Origin: Methylobacter sp. S3L5C
Lineage (GTDB): Bacteria; Pseudomonadota; Gammaproteobacteria; Methylococcales; Methylomonadaceae
Reading direction: 5' to 3'
NCBI RefSeq assembly: GCF_022788635.1
Contig: NZ_CP076024.1
Coordinates: 2,232,001-2,296,000 of the forward strand
DNA length: 64,000 nucleotides
A program made the position numbers and the translations under genes. Below the pieces are notes generated by a model. The model was given only the letters and a program-made list of their open reading frames with translations. It ran no database searches and was not told the origin of the DNA. Of the stretch, positions 24,623 to 35,700 are shown piece by piece. Positions within the stretch are counted from its first letter, which is position 1. Every line of letters starts with the position of its first letter.

Positions 24623-26281
24623 ATGCAACAAAATCGTAATAAACATAGCCGTGCCTTAGTCTGGTTGGCCTTGAGTGGTTTTGCCCTAGCTCAGGTTCAG
24701 GCAGGGCTTGATGTCTACGCACAAGAAGCGCCGCAGGTAGCAGCAACTGACGCTGCGCAACAACAGGCGATTAAGCCGCCTGCTGCCAGTTTCGATTTAT
24801 TGGAGTTGCGAGTAAAGGGCAATACCCTGCTTGATAAGAAACAGCTCGAACGCACGATCTATCCCTTTCTGGGCACAAAAAAAAGTATCGATAATGTTGA
24901 TTTGGCGCGCTCCGCTTTAGAGGAGTTATACCGAACCAAGGGCTATCAAACTGTTATGGTGGATATTCCCGAGCAAGACGTAACAAACGGTATCGTTTAT
25001 CTAAATGTTGTGGAAGGCAAGGTGTCGCGCTTGCGGGTGACAGAGTCCCGCTATTTCTCGTTGGGAAAAATCAAGGCAGGAGTGCCGGAACTGGCAGAAG
25101 GGAAAGTGCCTAACTTTCCTATCATGCAGAAACAATTAACAGAGTTGGGTGGGGAAAGCGCCGACCGGAAAGTTCAGCCGATTTTACGTGCCGGTGAAAC
25201 CCCCGGTACACTGGAAGTTGATTTAAAAGTAAAAGACGAGTTGCCGTTACACGGCAAAGTAGAGCTTAATGGCCGAAATACTTACGGTACGTCGCGGTTA
25301 CGGCTTGTATCGTCACTGCATTATGACAATCTCTGGCAGAAAATGCACAGTGCATCATTGATGTATCAAGTATCGCCTGAGAATAGTCAGGAAGTCAGTG
25401 TATGGGCTGGTACCTATGCCATGCCGGTGTTTAATACCGATATGCGGTTGGCGTTGTATGGCGTTAATTCTTCATCAACTTCAAATGTTGCCAGTGTTGG
25501 AGGGACAACAATCATTGGTACCGGTAGTATTTATGGTGCAAGGTTGATAAAGCCGTTACCGGCACTGGACAATTATTTTCATAGCGCAACGCTGGGTGCA
25601 GATTACAAGGATTTTAAGGAAAATTTAACCTTAAACAGCCCCGGTGGTTATAAAACACCCATTAGTTATCTGCCGTTTCTGGCGCAATACACGGGTAGTT
25701 TTCGGGGTAAAGAATCGTTCACCAGTTTCGATTTGGGGATGCATTTTTCAGTGCGTGGCTTGGGTAATGATCAGGCCGAGTTTGAAAACAAGCGTTATCT
25801 GGCAAAAGCCAGTTATATGTATGGGACCGGTGATGTTAAATTTCTTTATAACTTGCCATTGGGTATGGAAATAAGCAGTCATTTATCGGGTCAGGTAGCC
25901 GATTCTCCACTCATTAGTAATGAGCAATTTTCGTTGGGCGGCGCGACGAGTGTGCGCGGTTATTTTGAAACAATGGCACTGGCTGATGATGCCGTGTTTG
26001 GTTCGCTTGAGCTCTATTCGCCACATTTAGGCTTGGAGGACTGGGATTATCTTAATACTTTGAAATTGCTGGCGTTTGTTGATGCAGGCCAAGGATGGAT
26101 ACAGAATCCGCTGCCGGGTAACCTAAGCGGTAATACATTGGCCAGTGCCGGTTTCGGTATGCACTTTAAGATGTGGAAATACCTGAGCGGTATGCTGGAT
26201 GTCGGTTTTCCGTTTATTTCATTGGGGCCTGTGAACAAAGGCGATCCACGACTGGACTTTAATATTGCTACCGAATTTTAA
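24623..26281 (+). CDS. Two-partner secretion outer-membrane transporter (TpsB / ShlB-FhaC-HecB family)
   Basis: 552 aa with an N-terminal export signal (ALVWLALSGFALAQVQA). A POTRA-2 domain occupies ~residues 55-130 (FDLLELRVKGNTLLDKKQLERTI, ALEELYRTKGYQTVMVDIP) and a second POTRA ~130-200 (LRVTESRYFSLGKIK). The C-terminal 16-strand haemolysin-activation barrel includes ISNEQFSLGGATSVRGYFE, the conserved VRGY loop motif, and ends with Phe (NIATEF). It recognises the TPS domain of the adhesin downstream and moves it across the outer membrane. A diverged copy of its last 19 codons lies at 26391-26450. A possible PhoB box precedes it. Confidence 0.93.
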   Translation: MQQNRNKHSRALVWLALSGFALAQVQAGLDVYAQEAPQVAATDAAQQQAIKPPAASFDLLELRVKGNTLLDKKQLERTIYPFLGTKKSIDNVDLARSALEELYRTKGYQTVMVDIPEQDVTNGIVYLNVVEGKVSRLRVTESRYFSLGKIKAGVPELAEGKVPNFPIMQKQLTELGGESADRKVQPILRAGETPGTLEVDLKVKDELPLHGKVELNGRNTYGTSRLRLVSSLHYDNLWQKMHSASLMYQVSPENSQEVSVWAGTYAMPVFNTDMRLALYGVNSSSTSNVASVGGTTIIGTGSIYGARLIKPLPALDNYFHSATLGADYKDFKENLTLNSPGGYKTPISYLPFLAQYTGSFRGKESFTSFDLGMHFSVRGLGNDQAEFENKRYLAKASYMYGTGDVKFLYNLPLGMEISSHLSGQVADSPLISNEQFSLGGATSVRGYFETMALADDAVFGSLELYSPHLGLEDWDYLNTLKLLAFVDAGQGWIQNPLPGNLSGNTLASAGFGMHFKMWKYLSGMLDVGFPFISLGPVNKGDPRLDFNIATEF

Positions 26282-26324
26282 AAATAACAGGCGAATTTTT
26301 TTATTACAAAAAAATTAATAATCC

Positions 26325-26567
26325 TTGTAGGTCGGGTTAGTGACAGTATATGTGTCGGGTTACGGCTAGCGCCTAACCCGACCTACGCGACTGGGGCCGG
26401 TAAACAAAGGCGACCCACGATTGGATTTTAATATCGCTACGGAATTTTAAAATTACAGACGATATTTGGTATTTTTTATAGAATTCATGAAGTAGTTGAT
26501 ACTTTTTTACGACAAAAAATGCGAGTCATCTTTGTAGGTCGGGTTAGGCGTCAGCCGTAACCCGACA
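26325..26567. repeat. Two copies of a GTAGGTCGGGTTAG palindromic repeat
   Basis: Copy 1 at 26325-26389 has arms GTAGGTCGGGTTAG and CTAACCCGACCTACG, with an extra GTCGGGTTACGGCTAGCGCC in the loop. Copy 2 at 26531-26567 (GTAGGTCGGGTTAGG...TAACCCGACA) is shorter. REP-like repeats flanking the tpsB relic on both sides. Confidence 0.8.
26391..26450 (+). pseudogene. Relic of a second tpsB 3' end
   Basis: This stretch encodes LGPVNKGDPRLDFNIATEF and a stop, exactly the last 19 residues of TpsB (26222-26281). The two DNA copies differ at eight codons and all eight changes are synonymous. The similarity runs a few bases past the stop codon. It therefore looks like the tail of a diverged but once functional tpsB paralogue, lost when repeats and recombination removed the rest. 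Confidence 0.75.
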
Positions 26568-26634
26568 TAGATACTCCGTACTGCAGGCGTTTTATAGTAC
26601 CAAGTGCCGGTATGATTATCCGGCAATAAGTTTT

Positions 26635-26712
26635 TTAGTGTCAAACCTAAACCCGTTGTGAAGCGGGGGCAGAAAGTTGCGGATCTTGCCTGGCAAGATG
26701 GCCGGACTATCA
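26635..26712 (+). promoter_or_regulatory. Cyclic di-GMP-I-like riboswitch before the giant adhesin
   Basis: The same core as at 21570: AAACCCGTTGTGAAGCGGG, GGGCAGAAAG, a P3 stem ATCTTGCC / GGCAAGAT with a 2-base loop, then GGCCGGAC. The closing P1 arm (GGACTATC instead of GGGTTGCC) is degenerate, so ligand binding is less certain than for the first. It ends about 40 bp before the ATG at 26755. Confidence 0.68.
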
Positions 26713-26754
26713 TTTACTAAAGCATGTTAATTATTATTGTTAAAGGTTACAACC

Positions 26755-29700
26755 ATGTCTCATAAAACGCCGCTGATCTTATTAAAACCGGTAGAAAATC
26801 TATTCAGATTAAAGCCGCTGGTTGCGTATATGCGGGTGGTGATTGCCGGTGGCTTGTTTGCCGGTGTGGTTGTGCCAACGCATGCCGAGTTACCGGTCCC
26901 CGTTGTGGCTGGCGGCTTTGTCAGTTCTGGTAGTGCCACCAATACGATTATCGGTAACACCCTGCGTATTGATCAGCAAAGCGATAAAGCCATTCTTAAC
27001 TGGCAGAGTTTTAATGTTGGCAAAGAAAATACCGTTCAATTTGTTCAGCCAGGTAGTTCATCGATTGCCTTGAATCGTATTAATCAAGCGGATCCCAGTC
27101 AAATTTTTGGTCAGATAATTGCCAATGGCCAGGTTTATTTATATAACCAAAATGGTTTTGTGTTCGGCAAGGATTCGGTGGTCAATACGAATAGTCTGCT
27201 GGCCAGCACTTTAAATATTACTGATGAGGCATTTAATCAGGGTATTACCCGTGTATTCGATGACAATAACGGTGAGGCCGCACTGGCCATTGAACCAATG
27301 AAATCCGGTGCCACGATGGACCCAAAAACCGCCAGAATTCTAATTGAAGCCGGGGCTAAAATTCATACCGATAAATCAGGTCGAATCATCATTGTTGCTC
27401 CCACAATAGATAATAAAGGTTCATTGTCCAGTGATAACCAGGGGCAAATTATTCTGGCGGCCAGTCAGGATAAGGTTTATTTGCAGGCAGCCAGTACGGA
27501 TAGTCCTTTTGCAGGATTGGTCGTAGAAGTTGATACCGGTGGTACCGTGACCAACGCCGGTGATATTTTAGCCAAACAGGGAAATATTACCATGGCGGGT
27601 TTTGCTGTCAACCAGCAAGGCCGATTGAGCGCGACTACCTCAGTTAATGTGAATGGTTCCATACGACTGTTGGCACAAGAGGGGCATGGCAAGCTGGGCG
27701 ACCAATTGATCTCTACCAGCACTACTCGTGGAGCGGCTCTGGATGATGGGCTAGGTACCAAGGCAACAGTCACTTTTGCCCCCGGCAGTGTAACTCAGGT
27801 AATTGCTGATGCAAATGGTGGTACAGCTATTGACGAACAACTTCAACCCGAGTCCTATTTGGAGGTTTCTGCTAATACAGTGAATTTGCAATCAGGTTCA
27901 GCCATTAAAGTTACTGGTGGAAAAGTTGATATAACAGCCACTGATAATTTGGCAGATCCTACGCTGGGACATAGCGGTCGTATCTATGTTGAAAGCGGGG
28001 CTCTTATTGATGTTTCCGGTACAAAAGGCGTGGTCGCACCGATGGCACGTAATGTCGGCCAAGTTTCAGTGCAAAGTTATGAACTACGTGATGCGCCATT
28101 ACAACGAACCGGCGTCTTAAAAGGTGAAACCATCAATGTTGATCTTCGCAAGCCGACGAGTATTGTCGATATTAGCGGAGCATTAGCCCGTATAACTCGT
28201 GGTATTGATGAGCGATTGGGAATAGGCGGTCAAATTAATTTAACGGCTAGTGGCGATGTTATTATTAATGACGGTGCTAATATCGACATTTCAGGTGGTT
28301 CAGTTATCTATCAGGATGGTTATATTAATACCACCAAGCTGATGAACGATTTTGGCGGTATTGTTGATATTAGTGATGCTGATCCGAATGAGCATTACCA
28401 AGCAATTTTTGGCGTAGTGACAGAAAATCACCAGAAATGGGGTGTCACTACTGTCTATAATATTCTTGACCAATTTGGACCTGGCTTGTTTCAGAAGGGC
28501 TATGTAGAGGGTAAGGATGCCGGGGCGATCAATATTAAAGCTCCGCTAATGACATGGAATGGTAACTTAAGTGCAGGAACCAGTATCAGCGAGGTTCAGC
28601 GATCAATTGCTAATATGCCGGTTGGCGGAACCTTTGCCGTAGATTTATCAGTCTTTCAGTCGTTGCAGAATGTGCTTTTTCAGACAGACAAAAATAATCT
28701 GCAAATTGCACTCAACGACAAATTTCCTAAACAAACCAACAATAAGCCGATTGATCTTGTTTTGACAGAGGCTTTGTTTAAGGGAACTGGCGTCGCAAAC
28801 GTTTCTGTGAAAAGCTGGGGTAATTCGACGTTAAGTGCTGGCGCATCCATTGAAATGACTCCCGGTGGAACAATTTCCCTTGAAGCAAGCAGTATTAATA
28901 TAGACGGAACTATTAAAGCTGCTGGTGGAACAATCAATCTTACAGCGGCGACCAATGATTTAATCAACCTAGTAACTGCTACCAATGATGTATTGCTTAA
29001 ACCAGGGCTGGTAACTATTGCCGAAAAGGCAGTTCTGGATGTGTCTGGTGCCTGGGTTAATGATTTTCAGCAAGGGTTAAATGCTACGCCTACCGATCTA
29101 CTAACCATTGATGGTGGAAAAATAACGATAAAAGCTGGCGGTGATTTGCTGGCAGATGTTGGATCAGTTATGCGTGCTGATGGCGGAGGTTGGTTAAACT
29201 CAGTAGGGAAATTAGCACCGGGTGACGGTGGTGCAATCAATTTAGCGGCAGTGGGTTCAAGTGGCACACCCTCTATGCTACGCATTAATAGTGACTTATC
29301 TGCTTATGGCTTGACCAAGAGTGGAGAACTGTCTTTAAGTAGCGACAAGATTATTGTTGGCACGGCAAATAGTGCTACAGATGACGTTAAACATGCTTTG
29401 GTTTTGGGGGTTAGCAACAATAATTTTAATCTTTTGCCTGATATGGGGTTTAGTGCGGTCAATTTAGATGCCAATACCGGCGACCTTAAGGTTAAAGGTG
29501 ATGCGGCATTAGATCTTAAGACTAAAAACCTTGAGTTGAAAGATGGCTTTAGAGGTATGAAAACCGGCAGTTCAATTCGTGATTTTACTGATATTGTATT
29601 ATTACCAGAAAACTTACGTAGCCCTCTAAGTTTAACTTTGGCGGGGACTACGGGGGTATCTGTGGAATCCGGAAGTTCAATTGTTGCTGATAAAGGCTCA

Positions 29701-32700
29701 ACGATTGGTCTTCAAGTAACGTCGGGTAGTATATTTGTCGATGGCGTGATTAAAACCGCCGGAGGTAATATTAATCTTAATATTGATACCGCACCTCAGC
29801 TTGAATATGATGCAACTCAAGCGATATGGCTGGGTAAAAATGCCTGGCTTTCCGTTACAGGCGATACCCGCTTGAATCCTGTTGATGTATTGGGTCGTCG
29901 TACAGGAACCGTAATGGATGGCGGTAAAATAACGCTTGATGGAACACGTGGTTATGTGATTCTGGAGCATGGATCATTGATTGATGTTTCAGGCACGCAG
30001 AGAGTGCTCGATATACAACAAGCCGATGCCTCTGGTTTTAGTAATAATTATATGGCAACCCCGATTGCTTCCAATGCCGGTACTGTAAGCATTAAAGCGG
30101 CAGAAGGCATTGTTCTGGACGGCACTATTCAAGGTTTTGGGGGTTCAGCAACCACTCACGGAGCCCGTCTTGATGTCGCCATGGATAGATCATCTCGTAG
30201 CCCTCTTGCTGGTGCTACAAATTTTCCGGATGGCTCGTTTGATTTTACTATTGTCCAGACTGGTCAATCAACACTGGATAAAAGTGTGAAGTTTGGCGAT
30301 GTAATTCCTGTTGCACTTAACGGACAGGCAATAATCAGTGCCGATAAAATTGCGCAAGGCGGAATTTCTGATTTCCGGTTAATTAGTTCTATAAAGAATA
30401 CTACGCCTGTTAAAGTAAGCTTCCTGGGTGACGTTAATCTGACGACCAACGAACGGATCAGTATCGATGCGCAAAGATTGGAATGGGCTAACGACAAAAC
30501 TTCCGGTACGGTCAATCTTAATACGGCTTATTTAACAATAGGCTCATCGTTAAGTCGCGAAGTCCTTGATTTACCAACGACAGGAGCCGGTAAATTAACG
30601 GCAAATACGCAGTGGACAGAATTATTCGGAGCTACGCGTTGGGATGCGTTTAGTGACATTACGCTGAAGAGTACTCATGATTTACGGGCTGTTGGGGTGC
30701 GTAATGGCGAGCAACGAGATTTTCTGGGAGCTTTGGTTACAGCCGCTAATTTAAATTTACAGGCGAGTCAGATTTACCCATCAACTTTAAGCAGTTTTAC
30801 TTTTGCCATCAAGAATAATCCGACAGGTGACATTTCCATAACTGGCATCAATACAGATGCTTCGCCATTGTCTGCTGGTGGAGCGCTAAACTTTACAGCG
30901 CCATTTATTAATCAGAAAGGAGTCATTAAAGCCCCTTTAGGTACCATAAATTTAACGGCTACTAAACAGTTAACGTTAGGCGAAGGAAGTTTAACTTCCG
31001 TTTCGGCAGCCAATTTATTAATTCCTTTTGGGGTGGCAGCCGGTGGACTTGATTGGCTATATCCACTGGATAGCAGCAGAAATTTGCTTAAAAACACGCC
31101 ACCAGAAAAACAGGTGATCTTAAATGCGCCTGACATCAATCTAACAAAAGGCAGTGTGATCGATATTTCTGGTGGTGGTGATTTGCAAGCTTATGAATTT
31201 CAGCCGGGTGCGGGCGGTTCTTATGATTATCTACAACCTGGCAGTGCATCTTACCAAGGCGGCTTTGCAATTATGCCATCGCTTGGGACACAAATCGCAC
31301 CCTTTGATCAATACGAAAGTGTCGGCACAGCTGCTTTTGCGCCGGGCAGCACCATTTATCTAAACGGGAGTAGTCAATTAGCGGCAGGACAATATACTAT
31401 TTTACCTGCTCATTATGCCTTGTTACCCGGTGCATTCTTGATTACACCTCAGGCTAATTCACAGGATCGTAGTTTTGCTTCATATACCAAAGATGGTCTG
31501 CCGATTGTGTCTGGTTATCAAATGCTGGCTGGGACATCCGTTCAAGATTCACGTACCAGTGCTTATAAAATAGAAACATCTGCTCAAGTTAAAATACAAT
31601 CTCAATACGATATACAAACGGCTAACAACTTCGCTGAGCAATATGCACTGAGAAATGAAACCAGTGTGCCGTTGTTACCTATGGATAGTGGACAAATTTC
31701 AATTGTCGCGCAAACCAAGTTGCTATTGGACGGTACTATTAAATCAGCAGCACCAGGTGGTCGAGGTGCCAGAATGGATATTGCTGCGGATAATATTGAA
31801 GTTGTCACCAGTCTGGATTCAATAAATACTCAGGGTACGCTTCAGATTTTGGATAGTGCCTTGAACAATCTCAAGGTTGATAGTTTATTGTTGGGTGGAG
31901 CACGTAAAAGAAATGTCGACGGTTCGACTGATGTGAGTGTTACTGCAAACATGGTTAGTTTCGATAGCGGTACCCAATTAATGGTTACTGATCTGATTGC
32001 CGCTGCAAAACAAAAAGTCGAAGTTAAAACCGGAGCAACACTGGAAGCCAAGGGTAGTGTTAATGCCGGTGATTCCATTGTTAATATTATCAATGTAACC
32101 GGTACAACGCCCGATACCTATAATGACGGTGCCTTTTTAAGGCTGTCGGCAGATAAGCAAATTATCTTAAATCGTGCTTCAATAACGGGTAATAATGGCG
32201 AATTGGTGATAGAAAGCGGTGCCACATTGAAGGCATCCAAATCAATGCTGTTGGATGCCAGTCAATCGTCCAGGCTGGAGGGTGATATTTTAATGAACGG
32301 CGGTTCGTTAAACTTGGGTGCCAACGCTATTAACTTGGGCGATGTGGCAGGATTTACCGGTAATGCTTTAAATTTGAGTAACCAGAAATTATTAAATTTA
32401 TCTGTCGATGAACTGATTTTAAACAGTCGGGGTACTATCGGTTTCCATGGTAATGTTGGTCAGGTTGATGCGCCTATAAAATTCGATCGGCTGGTTATTA
32501 ATGCTGCCGGATTTTCGGGTTTCGGCAGTAGTGGTCAGGCGGTCAGCTTGGAAGCTAATGACCTGGTATTGGCAAATCCGTTCAGCGTTATTGCAACGAC
32601 CACAGGTAACGGGTTGGGTGGCCTGGATTTATTGGCAACTAATTTTACTCAGGGAGCGGGAACCTTTGCAGTTAACGGCTTTAACACTGTAAATGTAAAT

Positions 32701-35700
32701 GCGAAAAACGGCTTTATCACTAATGGCAATAGCGGTTTGACAGTTGCCTCAGATTTAAATTTAAACGCCGGATACTTAACGGCCACCAGTGGCTCCAGTT
32801 TTAAACTGGATGCCAGCGGGCATAACCTCAATGTCAATGGTAATGGTAGTGCAATCAGTGCAGTATCTCCCGGTTATGGTGGGGCAATGGAGTTTATTGC
32901 TGATACTATCGCTTTCGATGCCAATGCGTTATTACCTTCGGGTAAGTTAAATCTACATGCTTTGGTTGGAAATATGGCTGTCGGTTCGGCTGCAAATATT
33001 GATCTGGCCGGGCGGGCGGTGATTTTTGCCGATACGATTGATTACACTCCCGGCGGTACATTTACTGCCATTGCCGATAACGGCGCAGTAACGCTGGCTT
33101 CGGGATCGAAACTGGATGTCAGCACGGGTGGCGGTTCGGCGACGGGCGGCAATCTGGTTCTTAAGGCTCCCAAGCAGACCGTTACCTTGGCTGGGCAAAT
33201 CAAGGCCAGCGGCGGTAGTGCAGAATTTGATGTATCTACTTTTAGCGGTTCATCCAATTTTGACAGTCTGATGGGCGTTCTCAATAATGCCGGTATAGAC
33301 AGTTCAATTTATTTCCATAGCCGCGATGCTGACATCGTGCAAACGGCAACTAATATAATCAACGCTAATAATGTAACGTTGGTCGCTGATAAAGGAGCTG
33401 TTGATCTATTCGGACAGACTCATGTTAATGGTGTCGATCAGGGCGGTAAAATTAGTGTTTATGCGGGCGGTAAAATCACCTTGGAAAACGGCAGTCAACT
33501 GACGGCAACCGGTGCCAAGGGTGGCAAAGTCTTACTTTCCTCGGTTGATGGTGATGGTACAGGCACCCGGGATGGTATCGAGTTGAAAGACGGTTCGCTG
33601 ATTGATGTCAGCGGAGCGACTGTCGGCGGAGATGTTACTTTACGCGCCTTGAGAGTGGGTAACGATATTAATATTCAACCCATTGCCGGTACGGTCAAGG
33701 GAGCGGCCAGATTTTATGCGGAAGGCGTTAAAAAGTACAGTAACGCTGACTTGAATAGTGATGGGCAAATCAATGCCAATGATATCGCCAATATTCAAAA
33801 TGACACAGCTGTCTATATGACAAATATGGATAATGTCGCGACAAGACTGGGTCATGGTATAAGTCTGACTCCGGGAGTTGAAATCGACTATACCGGTGCA
33901 CTGGCTCTAAGCGATAAATGGGATCTGGTTGATTGGCGTTATAACAGCAATGCAGGCAATCTGGTTATCAGGGCATCTGAGGGGTTAACGATGAGTCAGT
34001 CATTAACCGATGGCTTTAAGGATCAATCTATTTTTTATGACAAGGATTGGTTTGGGTCAATGAGGACATTTGAAATACCTATAGCTGATAAATTACAGTC
34101 AGGTAATTCATGGTCTTATACTTTGGTTTCCGGTGCCGATTTATCGACCGCTGACAATCAAGTCGCGCCATACAAGAATGATTTGGTCATAGGTTCAGGT
34201 GCCACGGTTCGAACCGGGAGCGGTGATATGAAGCTTATTGCAGGGCGCGATATTACCTTTACTGATGGTTCTTCTACCGTGTACAACGGGGGTAAGCCGA
34301 CAGATAAAGATCCTTACGGTTCTTTGACAAGCAATTTTTTGGATAGCTTCCTGTATGCCGAGTTTCCTGTGGCTGGTGGCGATCTGTCATTAGTTGCAGG
34401 AGGCAATATCAACGGTACTAGCGGTACCCAAGGCAGTAGTTATTTTAATGATTGGTTGTTGCGCACCGGTAATACTTTGTTAGAAAACGGTCCTACAGTT
34501 TGGGGCGTTGCCTTGGGTTATCGCCCAGAGGTCTATAGTCAATCACCTTTCCAACAGAATATAGGGTCTTTCGGCGGAGGTAATGTTTTGATTCAAGCAA
34601 AGGGTAATATCAGTAACCTTGATGTGATGATGCCGACTACCGGTAAGCAAACAGGCACAATTTGTACGGTTAATTGTAGTAGTGAAGCGTCTTTTATTAC
34701 GAATCAAGTTGAAATTAATGGCGGGGGTAATATGCAGGTTAAAGCCGGTGGCGATATTGCCGGTGGCACTTATTATCTGGGTAAAGGAGCAGGCCTGATT
34801 TCAGCGGATGGATCCGTGACAGGGGGTAGTCAGTTTACTAAAGGCCCACAACTATTAACGGGAGATACTCAATTTTCTGTTTATGCGGGTAAAGATGTTA
34901 ATTTGACCGGTGTGTCTGACTCCATGATTTTGGGTAATAGCGATGTTAACTTTTTCAGTTATACCGATGCCAGCGCTTTGACGGTTAAATCGCTTACGGG
35001 TAGTGTCAACTTGAATTCAGATGCTACTGTAATAAGTAATTTATATGGATTTTCGAGTGATACGCAAAGTTTGGCGCAAATTTATCCAGGGTCTTTGTAT
35101 GTGAGTGCATTTAGCGGCAACATTGATTTAAAGCAAAATATAGTGTTATTCCCGTCAGCAACTGGACAATTGAACCTGCTGGCTGAGCAGAATATTACTT
35201 CAATGCTCGGAATTGCCTTGGGTATGTCTGACGGGAATAAATCATTATTACCCGATGCCTATACGTTAATGGCAAGCGGCAGTGCCGCAACTTTAATGGT
35301 AAACCGTATTTATCCATTTGCTGTTTATCCAGAAAATTTAAATCATGCAACTATACCAATACATACGGGAGATCAAGAGCCTGTCAGGGTGATTACCCGA
35401 TCAGGTGATATTGAAAACATCAACTTTAATTTGGCAAAAAAATCACTAATTAAAGCAGGTCGGGATATTAAAAATCTTACCTTGGCGATACAGAATATAA
35501 GTCCATCTGATGTTTCACTGTTGGAAGCTGGACGTGATATTACTTATACCAGTGGACGAAATCCGACTACCGGCGGGCTGCTGGCTAACGATGCAAAAGT
35601 CGAATTTTCAGGTCCCGGAGAAGTTTTGGTCAAGTCAGGACGTAATATTGATTTGGGTGCGTCAGGTGGATTGTCTACCGTAGGTAACGTTTATAACTCC

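Larger units (their letters stand above)
26282..26754. other. tpsB-tpsA gap with repeats, gene relic and riboswitch
   Basis: 473 bp without an intact gene. In order: a palindromic TAGGTCGGGTTAG repeat (26325-26389), the relic of a second tpsB 3' end (26391-26450), another copy of the palindromic repeat (26531-26567) and the second c-di-GMP-I-like leader (26635-26712). Confidence 0.7.

Noticed and set aside
24558-24746. Minus-strand 62-codon ORF at the tpsB start
   Set aside because: It is the complement of the TpsB signal peptide region, with no supporting features.
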